DNA of 32,611 bases from an uncultured Verrucomicrobiota bacterium (GTDB taxonomy: Bacteria > Verrucomicrobiota > Verrucomicrobiia > Limisphaerales > JAJXZI01): assembly GCA_903847485.1 (NCBI GenBank), contig CAINDV010000504.1, positions 1 through 32,611 of the forward strand, given 5' to 3'. The notes beneath the pieces were generated by a model. The model saw only the letters and a list, made by a program, of their open reading frames with translations. It made no database searches and was not told where the DNA came from. Positions 1-9,047 of the stretch are shown in pieces (the first letter of the stretch is position 1; each line of letters starts with the position of its first letter). The position numbers were made by a program, and so were the translations under genes.

Positions 1-2
1 CA

Positions 3-329
3 GAGGAGGCGCTGAGCTTCCACCGCCTGCTGGCCATCCCGCCGGCAGTTTTGGCTGCGGGCTACGTCGCGGCCGGCTACGACTGGGAGCAGCAGCACTG
101 GGGCTGCAAGTGGGGCGCGTGTCACAGCGTGCTGGCCGAGCGTTGGGAAGGCGGGGTATGCTACGAATTCGACACGGCTTGGGGGCCGCCGCTGGCTTTC
201 CTGAAAACCGCCAGCCGCGACTGGCCCGAGTTGATGTTCCAACTTGAGTACGAGGAGCCGCTGGCAGGCTTGCAAGGAACCGCCCGCGCCGAGCGGGGAA
301 AGCTGCGCGATCACTGCGACGCCCTCTGA
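3..329 (+). CDS. Api92-like / YubB ferredoxin-like domain protein (5' partial at window edge)
   Basis: Frame is open from the window start (EEALSFHRLLAIPPAVLAAGYVAAGYDWEQQHWGCKWGACHS...FDTAWGPPLAFL). The WGCKWGA and FDTAWxPP motifs are typical of Api92-like proteins of phages and mobile elements. Confidence 0.72.
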   Translation, partial: EEALSFHRLLAIPPAVLAAGYVAAGYDWEQQHWGCKWGACHSVLAERWEGGVCYEFDTAWGPPLAFLKTASRDWPELMFQLEYEEPLAGLQGTARAERGKLRDHCDAL

Positions 330-340
330 ACCCACGACCG

Positions 341-371
341 CGCCGGCACGCGCCGGCGTGGTTTCGTTTGC
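341..371 (+). terminator. Possible intrinsic terminator after the Api92-like CDS
   Basis: Perfect 7-bp GC stem cgccggc-acgc-gccggcg (341-358), followed by a T-rich but broken tract tggtttcgttt, 12 nt after the stop codon. Confidence 0.45.
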
Positions 372-901
372 GGAAGCTGGGGCGGCGCAGGGGTTCGGCC
401 GTCCGAACACCACCCCGCCCCGCTGTCCGGTCACCGGGAAAATTTTGCCGCCTCTGGCTTCCGGCGGCGGACAGATGGGCAGGGCGGCGTATCCGTCCCC
501 GTTCATCACCTGTGACTGACTCCCAACAACCGGCGACCCGTTGACGGGGTTCCGAGGTTTCGCCCGTGCCGGCGCAGGGGCCATGAAGCTTTGCATCGAC
601 CTCCGTCACCCAACCCAAAACGGGTCGCCAACCGAACGCCCCCCCCTGTCCCGCCGCGCCGGCTAAAGCTATCCCCGCCGCCAGCCAGCCCACGACCAAA
701 CTGCCTGCAAGGCGACCATTGCCCACCAGCCCAAGCACCTTCAGCCCCGTCCGCTCCTGCCACCTCCCAACCACGCGCCCAGCGTCCGCAGTTGCCCGTC
801 TGGGCCGCGCCTGCACAAGCTCCCCCAACGGCCGACCACCAGTTCCCGACAATCCGCCTGCTCCAAGTCGTCCCGCTCGCCGGCATTCGGCCTGCGCCAC
901 T

Positions 902-1052
902 ACGTCCCCACCAACACGCAGCGCCCAACCGCCGGCCGCAATCTCAGCGGCGGCCCTCCCCGAACCCCTCCCACCTGCGCCCCCACGTCCCCACCTACGC
1001 GCAGCGCCCAACCGCCGGCCACAATCTCAGCGGCTGCCCTCCCCGAACCCCT
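902..1052. repeat. Imperfect 68-bp direct duplication (units 902-969 and 985-1052, period 83) in a C-rich tract
   Basis: acgtccccaccaacacgcagcgcccaaccgccggccgcaatctcagcggcggccctccccgaacccct recurs as acgtccccacctacgcgcagcgcccaaccgccggccacaatctcagcggctgccctccccgaacccct. Confidence 0.85.
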
Positions 1053-1127
1053 CACACCGGATGCACCTTCGGTGCGTACAAAACGCGATGAAAGCGGCAT
1101 TGTTAATTGTCAGTGAGCCACTTGCGC

Positions 1128-1146
1128 TGTATACAATTTGTATACA
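1128..1146. promoter_or_regulatory. Operator-like perfect palindrome TGTATACAA-t-TTGTATACA
   Basis: 9-bp perfect inverted repeat around one central base; resembles TTGTATACAA-type GntR/FCD operators. Confidence 0.35.
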
Positions 1147-1308
1147 AAACAAGGGTTTTAGCCACGCAAACGCAAGCCAGACCGTGTCGAAACCGTGTTT
1201 ACACCCTGCGCGAGGCTCAAAAGCGACCCACAAGGGCGGCGTGCTCCGCCTTGTTGGGGCAGTGCGGCGCGGGTGTAAGATGTTCACCTCAGCGGGCCAA
1301 AGAGGGCT

Positions 1309-1858
1309 TCAATGCCGCGTGCCGACAGCGGTGCGTTTCTCGCCGGGACGGCTGGCGTTGTTTGGCAGAAGCAGGGGCAGGTCTTTGAGCATACTTTCCA
1401 AGAGCCGGCCGCCATCTGGCAGCAGGGCCGTGCGCAGAGCTGTTGCCACCCAGTCGCTCGCAGTCCAGCCTTCAGTCGCCAGCCGCTGACGGGCTGGGAT
1501 CACAAAGCCTCGGCTTCCGAACCGACGGCCGCCGCCACGACTTGGAGTTCTGTTTTGAGTTGGTTGCGTCCTCGGCACGCCGACGCGTCAACTGTACGGT
1601 CAGCGCGATGTATTCCTGGGCCAGGGCTTCGAATCGCTGGCGATTGGTGAGGGCGGTCTGCAACGCAGGAGCCTCGGCGGCAGGGATCCGCTGGCTCAAG
1701 TTCTTGCCCTGCTCCCAGACCTGGTGCTTGTAGTAGGGGCCGGTGGTGCCGCCGCCCTGGGCCGGACGGCGTTCGGCGTGGAGGGATCCGTATTCCATGG
1801 TATCGATCTGGGCCATCTGCTGAAGGATTTGGTCGCGCTCGGCTTGGAGTGATTTCAT
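1309..1858 (-). pseudogene. Frameshifted, truncated transposase-associated remnant (DUF6788-like N-terminal region, then ISKra4-type transposase-like region)
   Basis: Two overlapping minus frames: 1472-1858 (MKSLQAERDQILQQMAQIDTMEYGSLHAERRPAQGGGTTGPYYKHQVWEQGKNLSQRIPAAEAPALQTAL...) and 1309-1578 (GFVIPARQRLATEGWTASDWVATALRTALLPDGGRLLESML...). The YGSL...GPYYKHQVWEXGKN signature is familiar from small proteins next to transposases. The reading breaks near 1530 and ends early. Confidence 0.5.
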
Positions 1859-2404
1859 AACCGCGAGTATGGATAGTGACTAGACATATTTCAGCCAATA
1901 AAACCTTTCTTGGCAAGGTCTGATTCGAGTCGCGCCCCAGCACCAGATCCTTTCGTTTTGAGTCACGCGCAGAATGTGGGGGGAGAGACATGCGCTGAGG
2001 CGGGAATGGAGTTCTCGTAAATTTCGGGGCAATGGGCCAGCCAGGGAATTGCTCGCTAGCACGCCCAAGAGAACGCTGCGCTGCAGAGCCAGATCGGTCA
2101 GCAGATTGGCGTTGCACGAATAGGATGGTTATCCCCATCACCGCGTCGCGCCCCCAGGGGTTGTGGACTGGCGGGCAGCAGACGGGCAGCATGTTTGAGT
2201 CGAGTCGCATGTTGCACGCGGAGGGCCGGGGCGGCTGAACGGAGGTCGTGCGAAGGGTTGAAGGGAACGTAGTCAGAGGTCAGAAGTCAGCGTGGCGAGG
2301 ATGTGGAATCCAGAATCCGAATGGCGAAGGCAGGGCGGCGGGTCACGGATGGTAAGGGTCGAGATCGGGTAAAATGGACAGGAGACTGGAAAGTCGCCGG
2401 AACT

Positions 2405-2427
2405 GGCAGACGGCCACGGTGTCTGCC
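2405..2427 (-). terminator. Perfect 7-bp hairpin directly after the nucleotidyltransferase stop codon (terminator-like or REP-like, no clear U-tract)
   Basis: GGCAGAC-accgtggcc-GTCTGCC on the minus strand, directly 3' of the TAG at 2428-2430. Confidence 0.4.
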
Positions 2428-3819
2428 CTACGGGAAGTTGGGGCCGGTGAGCCAGCGCCAGAGTTGGGCTTGCCGCTGCAACTGACGGGCCCGGACAGCG
2501 GTTTCCTGGCGGTGAGTGGCCCCATAACATAACAGGCGGAAACCATGGCCGCCCCAGTCGCAGGCACGGGTGAGGTAGCAGGTGTATTGGCGGTGGCCGG
2601 TGAGGGGCAGCGAGTGGAACTGAGCCATGTAAGCAACCATGTGGTCGCGCGGTGGAAAGGCGATCCGAAGAATGAATCTTACTTTGCCGACGAGGCGTGT
2701 GCCGGTGACGCCCTCCGCCAGAGCCCCCGCCGGTGACAAGGCCAACTCGACGTCATCCGGCGGAGATTCCACCCCAGCAAGCAGCACTTGCTCGTGGGCG
2801 ATAGTGTACCAGCGTTCCGCGAAGCTTTCGGGCCGCAGGGTGGCGAGAGCGGCAGGCGACACCTCGGCACTCATTAACTCACTCGCCAACCGCAACGCCA
2901 CATAGACACACTTCCCGGCCCGCCATTCTGCGGCGCGCGACTGTATCTGGAGCCAGTCCAGTTCTTCCCGGTGGTGGTGCAAGGTGGCCGCAAGATCGCA
3001 GATAGGACGAAGTCCGTGCAGACAGAATCGGTGGACGGCTAGGTGGATGCATTGGTGGAGCACGAAGTCCTCGGGCGAGAGGACGTGGGTTTCTACACCG
3101 GCGATAGTGACTGGGCGGAGCCGCTCGATCAACCTTACAGGGTTCACCTTGTAAAAGAGTTCAGGCGGAGCAATCGTCCAGTGAATCTCAACGCGTGGAT
3201 GGGGTGGTTTGAGGTACTCCGGCAGGTGTTTGCCTACCTGAGATCGCACGTCGAAGCTCGGTTCGCTCTTCGTGTTGTAGCCGATTTTGCGCAAAAGGGT
3301 GTCGGCCTTTGGCAAGTCCGCCTCGGGCACAAGCAGATCCATGTCGGCCATGGGGCGCAGGCCGATGTGGGGGTAAATGAGCGCGGCGAGGTGGGCACCT
3401 TTGAGGACGGCAACGCGGATGCCGGTTTGTTGTAGGGCGGTGAGAACCTGGGCGAGGTCTTGATAGAGGAGGGTGTTGCGGAGGGCGTTCATGAGGAATG
3501 CTTCGCGCAAGGTCTGCATGACCCCGACGGGCACTGGCAGCGGAAACGCGCCCGTGGTGAGCCGATCGTAAAGCAGCGGGCCGACGCCATGCCTGGCCGA
3601 CACTTGAACGAGTTCCCGCCAGTCCGTGGCGGGAAGCTGTGCCAGCCGAGCGCCCGTCGCCGGGTCAGTGACGCGTGACAGACAATCCAGCAACAACTGA
3701 TGAATTGGAGAGGCGGTGGGCAAGGGAGAGGGCGGAGCCGTGGCAAGCCACGGAAGGCGGAGGAGTCGAGGACGGCGGCGGGAAAGAGGGGAGCGGTTCA
3801 CCGGCCCAAGGTTCACCAC
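2428..3819 (-). CDS. Nucleotidyltransferase family protein (NTP_transf_5-like)
   Basis: VAVLKGAHLAALIYPHIGLRPMADMDLLVPEADLPKADTLLRKIGY and VEIHWTI...LSPEDFVLHQCIHLAVHRF are hallmarks of the uncharacterised nucleotidyltransferase family found near polysaccharide loci. The start codon is uncertain. Confidence 0.8.
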   Translation of the reverse strand: MVNLGPVNRSPLSRRRPRLLRLPWLATAPPSPLPTASPIHQLLLDCLSRVTDPATGARLAQLPATDWRELVQVSARHGVGPLLYDRLTTGAFPLPVPVGVMQTLREAFLMNALRNTLLYQDLAQVLTALQQTGIRVAVLKGAHLAALIYPHIGLRPMADMDLLVPEADLPKADTLLRKIGYNTKSEPSFDVRSQVGKHLPEYLKPPHPRVEIHWTIAPPELFYKVNPVRLIERLRPVTIAGVETHVLSPEDFVLHQCIHLAVHRFCLHGLRPICDLAATLHHHREELDWLQIQSRAAEWRAGKCVYVALRLASELMSAEVSPAALATLRPESFAERWYTIAHEQVLLAGVESPPDDVELALSPAGALAEGVTGTRLVGKVRFILRIAFPPRDHMVAYMAQFHSLPLTGHRQYTCYLTRACDWGGHGFRLLCYGATHRQETAVRARQLQRQAQLWRWLTGPNFP

Positions 3820-3894
3820 GCCGGGCGGCCGTAAAGCAGAGGGTCGCTAATTCACCCAAAGTCCGAACAACGAAATCCGAAAGAAGAGAGAGAC

Positions 3895-3920
3895 AAAAAA
3901 GGGCGGCTATGAAGCCGCCC
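3895..3920 (-). terminator. Rho-independent terminator (minus strand)
   Basis: Minus strand reads GGGCGGCT-tcat-AGCCGCCC then TTTTTTG: perfect 8-bp GC-rich stem, 4-nt loop and U6 tract, downstream of the last polysaccharide-run gene (stop at 4164). Confidence 0.85.
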
Positions 3921-4163
3921 AAAATGCCAGACAGAGAAAGGGATTTCAAAACTGTAGGAAACGACGTGAGGAGTCTCTGATTCTCCGATGATTTCAGCCT
4001 CGTTACCTCGGCTCCCACAGTATCGCAGTGGGCTTGATCTGGGCCGCCCGGCAAGGGCACCACGCATACAACACTCCGAGGCTCCACGAAATCTGAAGAC
4101 GCTGCACTCTTCTTGAATTCTTCCAAATGGCGGCGCTCTGTCGAGGCACCGCTACGGGGGAGG

Positions 4164-5318
4164 TCAGGACGGCGACAGGAGAGAACGCACTTCGTGGATG
4201 ACGTAGTCCAGTTCTGCTTCGGTCATGCCGGGGTAGAGTGGGAGGGAGACGCAGCCGCGCCAGTGGCGTTCAGCATTGGGAAAGTCCTCGGGGCGCAAGT
4301 GGTAACGCTCCTTGTAATAGGTCATGTGGTGCAGGGGCTTGTAGTGAACGGAAAAGCCGATCTCACGGGCCATCAAGCCTTCGATGAAGGCGTCCCGATT
4401 GAGGCGGGCTTCAGGCTGGAGCACTATCCAGAAGAAATGCCAAGCGTGATCTTCCGGCACGCTATGGACCATGGGCAGGTCCACTCCGGGCAGACCGGCC
4501 AACGCGGACAGGTAACGCTTGGCTACCGCTTGCCGCTGGTCGCGGAATTCATACGCACGTTCCAATTGCGCCAGGCCCACAGCCGCCGCCAGGTCCGAGA
4601 GATTGTATTTGAAGCCCGGCGCCACCACGTCGTATTCCCAAGAGGGACGGCTGGCGGTAAAGCGGTTCCAGATGTCGCGGTCAATCCCGTGGAGCCGCAT
4701 CACGCGGGCGCGCTTTGCAAGGGACTCATCGTCCGTGACGAGCATCCCGCCTTCGCCGGTGGTGATGGTCTTATTAGCGTAAAAACTGAAGCAGGTGATG
4801 TCGCCCCAACTGCCGATCATGCGCCCAGCGCAGCGGGTGGGAAAAGCATGGGCGGCGTCTTCCACCACGCGCACTCCGCGCGGACGGCATACGTCCAATA
4901 TGGCCGGCATGTTGGCTGCCTGTCCGGCAAAATGCACGACCATCACCGCTTTGACCTTGGGATGCGATTCCAAGGCGTCCTGAATGCTCGGCGCAGTAAT
5001 CAAGCCAGAGCCATACTCCATATCCACAAAAATCGGGTCCGCGCCCACGTACCGGACGACCTCCGCTGTGGCGGTGAACGTCAGGGTGGGAACCAAGACC
5101 TCGTCGCCCGGCCCAATGCCGACGGCTTCGAGGGCGAGGTGCAGGGCGGCGGTGCAGGAGTTGACGGCGATGGCGTGCTTGCCGCCGACCGCAGTCCCAA
5201 ACCGTTTCTCGAACTCAAAGGTCTTGCCGGCGGTGGTCAGCCAGCCGCTGGCCAAGACTTCCTGGACATATTTGACTTCGTTGGAGGAACAGTCAACGCG
5301 ACAGAAGGGAACTTTCAT
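4164..5318 (-). CDS. DegT/DnrJ/EryC1/StrS-family sugar aminotransferase
   Basis: MKVPFCRVDCSSNEVKYVQEVLASGWLTTAGKTFEFEKRF...PTLTFTATAEVVRYVGADPIFVD...VVEDAAHAFP...CFSFYANKTITTGEGGML...KYNLSDLAAAVGLAQLE. Start trimmed from the ORF track to ATG 5318-5316 (384 aa). Confidence 0.93.
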   Translation of the reverse strand: MKVPFCRVDCSSNEVKYVQEVLASGWLTTAGKTFEFEKRFGTAVGGKHAIAVNSCTAALHLALEAVGIGPGDEVLVPTLTFTATAEVVRYVGADPIFVDMEYGSGLITAPSIQDALESHPKVKAVMVVHFAGQAANMPAILDVCRPRGVRVVEDAAHAFPTRCAGRMIGSWGDITCFSFYANKTITTGEGGMLVTDDESLAKRARVMRLHGIDRDIWNRFTASRPSWEYDVVAPGFKYNLSDLAAAVGLAQLERAYEFRDQRQAVAKRYLSALAGLPGVDLPMVHSVPEDHAWHFFWIVLQPEARLNRDAFIEGLMAREIGFSVHYKPLHHMTYYKERYHLRPEDFPNAERHWRGCVSLPLYPGMTEAELDYVIHEVRSLLSPS

Positions 5319-5355
5319 AGGGGAAGGCTGAGAGTTGAAAGCTGAAGCCAAAAAA

Positions 5356-6138
5356 CTACCGGACGCGGAGGACCACCCAGATGGTTTTGCAGATGATGGC
5401 GAGGTCGCCCCAGAAGGAACGATGGCGGACATATTCTTCGTAGAGCGCGAGTTTCTGCGGGAGAATGACCTCGCGATAGGTGGCTTCAGGATCAGCCGAA
5501 GAAGCCAGGATTTCCTCCTCGTTCCGGAAGCGGATGCTGGCAGGATCGGTGATACCGGGACGGACGGTCTGAACGAAAGCCCAGCGCTCGGGATAGGCTT
5601 CAACCCACTTCCGGACTTCCGGTCGAGGACCGACCAGCGACATATCGCCCCGGAACACGTTCCAGAGCTGGGGCAGTTCATCCAGCTTTGTCCGGCGCAG
5701 CCAGCGGCCGATGGGGGTAACGCGCTGGGTTCGGCCCGCCTCGAAACTGTTGCTCTCGGCCTCTGGCACCACGCTCATGGTGCGGAACTTCAACACCCTG
5801 AAATCGCGTCCATGGCGTCCGAGCCGTTGCTGGCGGAACAGGATTGGGAAGCCGGTGCCAGCCCAGACAGTGAGGGCGAGCGCCAGTAAAACCGGCGCCA
5901 ACACGAGCAAACCCACTGCGGCGGCAAGCAGGTCAAGGGTGCGCTTCAAGAAAGAGCAGAAGGGAAGGGCAGAGAGCAGGACTACGGGGCCATAGGACCA
6001 CAGACTACAGACTACAAGACCGATGAGTTGCTGCAAAGGAGCGCAAAGAACACTTGTCAGAAAGGGGCTTACAAATCTAGCACATAGCGATTCATCCGGC
6101 GGCCTTCCCTGGTCAAATAGGACGACTCCAGCCGCCAT
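5356..6138 (-). CDS. Bacterial sugar transferase (PglC/WcaJ-like polyprenyl-phosphate glycosyl-1-phosphate transferase); true start probably internal
   Basis: FLKRTLDLLAAAVGLLVLAPVLLALAL...FRQQRLGRHGRDFRVLKFRTM...KLDELPQLWNVFRGDMSLVGPRPE. The ORF track start overlaps the upstream GNAT gene. Confidence 0.9.
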   Translation of the reverse strand: MAAGVVLFDQGRPPDESLCARFVSPFLTSVLCAPLQQLIGLVVCSLWSYGPVVLLSALPFCSFLKRTLDLLAAAVGLLVLAPVLLALALTVWAGTGFPILFRQQRLGRHGRDFRVLKFRTMSVVPEAESNSFEAGRTQRVTPIGRWLRRTKLDELPQLWNVFRGDMSLVGPRPEVRKWVEAYPERWAFVQTVRPGITDPASIRFRNEEEILASSADPEATYREVILPQKLALYEEYVRHRSFWGDLAIICKTIWVVLRVR

Positions 6139-6698
6139 CCGGTTTTCTGGTAAAATGAATTCACAGCGTCATTCCCTTCCGCATCCGTAGTCAGGTAACA
6201 CCCGGAAGCTCCGCGGCGGCGTGCCTCCGTGATCCATGCCCCCAGGAGCATCTTTCCTATCCCTCGTCCCTGAGCAGCAGGTGACACGACGATGGAACTC
6301 AACAAGGCCCGCACCGGCCCGCTTGGCGCCTCACCGCGGTAGCATACCGCCCGGAATAGACGAGGGACACAGGAGGGTCGCCTGGCCATGGCGCTGACAC
6401 TTGCGAGGCAAAATGCCCACCACCTCCGCTTGAGCAGCCTCGTAAAGTACCCCCTTGGGTCAATTGAACCGACCACCGCGCCAATCACTTGGCCAGCCGA
6501 ATCTCTCACCACGAAACCCATACCTACTGGGTCTGCCAGGAAGGAGCTGTAAAACTCCCGTAGAAAGCGAGGACCGAGAAAGGTTAGAAAAAAGCTCGGG
6601 AAACCTTGAAGGTGGATGCGAACCACATCCTCGATGTGATGCCTCTCCAACGCCTCAAGGTTCGTTCTCGCCTGCCTATTCGCTCCGGGCGCAATCAT
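6069..6698 (-). CDS. GNAT family N-acetyltransferase
   Basis: SSIVVSPAAQGRGIGKMLLGAWITEARRRGASGCYLTTDAEGNDAVNSFYQKTGW, the acetyl-CoA binding and C-terminal GNAT motifs. Confidence 0.85.
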   Translation of the reverse strand: MIAPGANRQARTNLEALERHHIEDVVRIHLQGFPSFFLTFLGPRFLREFYSSFLADPVGMGFVVRDSAGQVIGAVVGSIDPRGYFTRLLKRRWWAFCLASVSAMARRPSCVPRLFRAVCYRGEAPSGPVRALLSSIVVSPAAQGRGIGKMLLGAWITEARRRGASGCYLTTDAEGNDAVNSFYQKTGWRLESSYLTREGRRMNRYVLDL

Positions 6699-6716
6699 AA
6701 CATTACAATTGGGCGG

Positions 6717-7976
6717 CTATCCTTTTTTGCCGCGATCCTTGGCCGACTCGAGGATGACTGAGGCCAGGCGCTGCACCCCTCCGGCTTTCGAAAAATGTTT
6801 CAACCCATACACTCGCCCCAGGTTTCCCATCTCGTTGAGCGATGCCAGTGATAATGCGGCGACTTCGGCCATTTTCGCAGCCAGCCATTCGACGTGCTCC
6901 GGTTCGCCCACCCAACCACATTGTGCCTCATGAAGGCAACGTGCGGTGTCGCTCCCGGCATCCAGTGTGGCCAGCACTGGCTTGGCCGAGAGCAAATAGG
7001 CGATCAACTTGGAGGGAATGGAACTCAGGCCCGCACCCTTGCGCATCGGCAACAGGCAGACGTGGCCCAAGCTCTGGAGCAAGGGCACATTGTCGGCGTC
7101 TGGATCAGAAACAAAGCGCACGTCGTTCGCGCCCAAGCTTCTGGCCCGTGCGATACATGCCGCCTTGGAGGAGCCGTCCCCGGCGATCACCAGTTGCGCC
7201 TGCTTCAGGCCCGCCGCGTGGAACGACTCAATCAGGCCCTCGACCCCCGCCACTGGGCCGATGTTGCCGAGGTAGAGAAAGGTGAACCGGTCTTCCGGAA
7301 TTCCATAGTGGGCACACGCTGCTGCTCGCGCGGGCAAAGTTTCAAAACGGCGCTCATCCACCCAATTCAAGATGGCGATGACCTTCTCGGACGCCATGCC
7401 GCGGTTTTCAACGTAAGTGCGCCGCATGTTTTCCGAGATGACCACCACACACGCTGCCCGCCGGACAATCCAGCGGTCCAAGGCGGTAAGTGCCACGCCC
7501 ACCAAACCGCGAGACCAACGGGAAACCTTGCCCAGCAATGACTCAGGGTAGATGTCCTGGAGATGCAGGACCAACGGTATGCCCCGACGCGCACAATGCC
7601 GGGCGATGAGCGCCTGACTGAACAACGGCCAGGTATTGGCATAGACCACATCTACCTCATCCATTTCCCCTTCCAAGTAACGGCATACTTGTCGGCCAAA
7701 GCTCCAACTCTCCCACATGCGGGTGAAGAATTTGGACTGGGGCGCACGGAAGGACGGCAACCGCACCACCTCCACCCCGTTCTCGCAATCCACCCGAAGA
7801 GCGCCGCTGGGGCTGAAGTCCGCGTACTCCACCCCAAGCGGTCGCGACGGATACGGACAGAGCACTGTCACCCGCGCTCCGTCGTGCGCTAGATAGTCCG
7901 CCAAGTCCCGCCCCATCTGGGCCGAAACCACCGGCTCGGGAGGATAGACGGCATTTATGATTGCGAATCTAAACAT
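6717..7976 (-). CDS. Glycosyltransferase family 4 (WbuB/WcaI-like)
   Basis: MFRFAIINAVYPPEPVVSAQMGRDLADYLAHDGARVTVLCPYPSRP...LVLHLQDIYPESLL...FTFLYLGNIGPVAGVEGLIESF; start assigned at ATG 7976. Confidence 0.88.
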   Translation of the reverse strand: MFRFAIINAVYPPEPVVSAQMGRDLADYLAHDGARVTVLCPYPSRPLGVEYADFSPSGALRVDCENGVEVVRLPSFRAPQSKFFTRMWESWSFGRQVCRYLEGEMDEVDVVYANTWPLFSQALIARHCARRGIPLVLHLQDIYPESLLGKVSRWSRGLVGVALTALDRWIVRRAACVVVISENMRRTYVENRGMASEKVIAILNWVDERRFETLPARAAACAHYGIPEDRFTFLYLGNIGPVAGVEGLIESFHAAGLKQAQLVIAGDGSSKAACIARARSLGANDVRFVSDPDADNVPLLQSLGHVCLLPMRKGAGLSSIPSKLIAYLLSAKPVLATLDAGSDTARCLHEAQCGWVGEPEHVEWLAAKMAEVAALSLASLNEMGNLGRVYGLKHFSKAGGVQRLASVILESAKDRGKKG

Positions 7977-8089
7977 GTGAGCCACGGCTCGCAGGGGCTT
8001 GGTAGACCGGGACCGTCAGTCGCAGTTTGATGAATATTGCGGGATTGCCGCCCACCACATTCCAAGCCCTTATCTCCCGCAATTTCCGC

Positions 8090-9016
8090 TCACGTTCCGA
8101 GGAGTCTAGTCCTGACAAAGTCCAGAGTTTGAGATACTCCCTCGTCTAACTTCACAGAAGGCTCCCAAAGGAGACTGTCCTTCACTCGTGTAGCATCTAG
8201 GTAGATAGCTGAAACATCGAACCCCCTAGCCTTCTCGTATCTGATCCTCGGTGACTTCTTGGTCAAAGTTGTGATGATCTTGACGAGTTCGTTTAAAGAG
8301 ACACCAACACCAGATCCCACGTTGTAGATCCTTTCAGGAGTCGCTTGGGTTCCCGCGCGGGCAATCGCTTCGGCGACGTCCGTGACATGAACATAGTCTC
8401 GCACGACGCTGCCGTCCCCCCAGATGACGATCTCCTCACCGGACAGCATCTTCCAGCAAAGAACCGCTATAATCCCTTGTTGGCCGTGAGGATTTTGCCT
8501 CGCCCCGTAAGGATTCGATGGGCGCAGGATGGCGTAATCAAGCCCATGTGCTTTACTGAAGAGAGCGAGATATTTCTCGACGGCAAGCTTGGTCGCGCCA
8601 TAGAAACTCTCCGGCTCAGTAGCGTGGCTCTCCCCAACCGGAAGAGTCACGGGACGACCATACACCGTGCCACCACTGGATACATATACGATTTTGCCTA
8701 TCTTGTGTGCGACACAGCACTCAAACAGAACCAGAGAACCAACGAGGTTGGACTGAACATCATAGAGAGGATTCTCGTTGGCGGTCTTTGGAACCGTTGA
8801 ACTTATCAGATGGAAAACAACCTCGATACCCTCCAGTGCCTTGTCGAGTTCGCCGCGGTCATCGAGTTCAAAAAAACGATAATCCACTCCCGGCACCGCA
8901 TGCCCCCAAATGTTTGGGCAATGGTCCACGACGCGTACACGATGGCGGTTTGCGGCAAGGTTTTCGGTCAGATACGAGCCAATAAAACCAGTGCCGCCCA
9001 AGACAAGCATGTTCAT
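8090..9016 (-). CDS. NAD-dependent epimerase/dehydratase (SDR, UDP-glucose 4-epimerase-like)
   Basis: MNMLVLGGTGFIGSYLTENL...YVSSGGTVYG...FYGATKLAVEKYL...RPSNPYGARQ...GDGSVVRDYVHVTDVAEAI; start trimmed to ATG 9016. Confidence 0.9.
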   Translation of the reverse strand: MNMLVLGGTGFIGSYLTENLAANRHRVRVVDHCPNIWGHAVPGVDYRFFELDDRGELDKALEGIEVVFHLISSTVPKTANENPLYDVQSNLVGSLVLFECCVAHKIGKIVYVSSGGTVYGRPVTLPVGESHATEPESFYGATKLAVEKYLALFSKAHGLDYAILRPSNPYGARQNPHGQQGIIAVLCWKMLSGEEIVIWGDGSVVRDYVHVTDVAEAIARAGTQATPERIYNVGSGVGVSLNELVKIITTLTKKSPRIRYEKARGFDVSAIYLDATRVKDSLLWEPSVKLDEGVSQTLDFVRTRLLGT

Positions 9017-9047
9017 AAAAATTGAGAAGCGTAGTGGGACGAATGCC

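Noticed and set aside
591-1489. Proline-rich plus-strand ORFs (166 and 256 aa)
   Set aside because: Composition-driven frames in a C-rich tract; several frames open at once, no domain motifs.
3965-4100. Known riboswitch or group I intron (CAGAGACTC and GGTAACGAGGCTGAAA strings looked suggestive)
   Set aside because: Other conserved elements of group I introns, cobalamin, fluoride or c-di-GMP RNAs could not be found; kept only as an unclassified hairpin-rich region.
3665-4126. 153-aa minus-strand ORF
   Set aside because: Reads through the strong terminator and overlaps the nucleotidyltransferase 5' end in another frame; no motif.
4113-5345. 410-aa plus-strand ORF
   Set aside because: Fully antisense to the DegT-type aminotransferase; no recognisable motifs.
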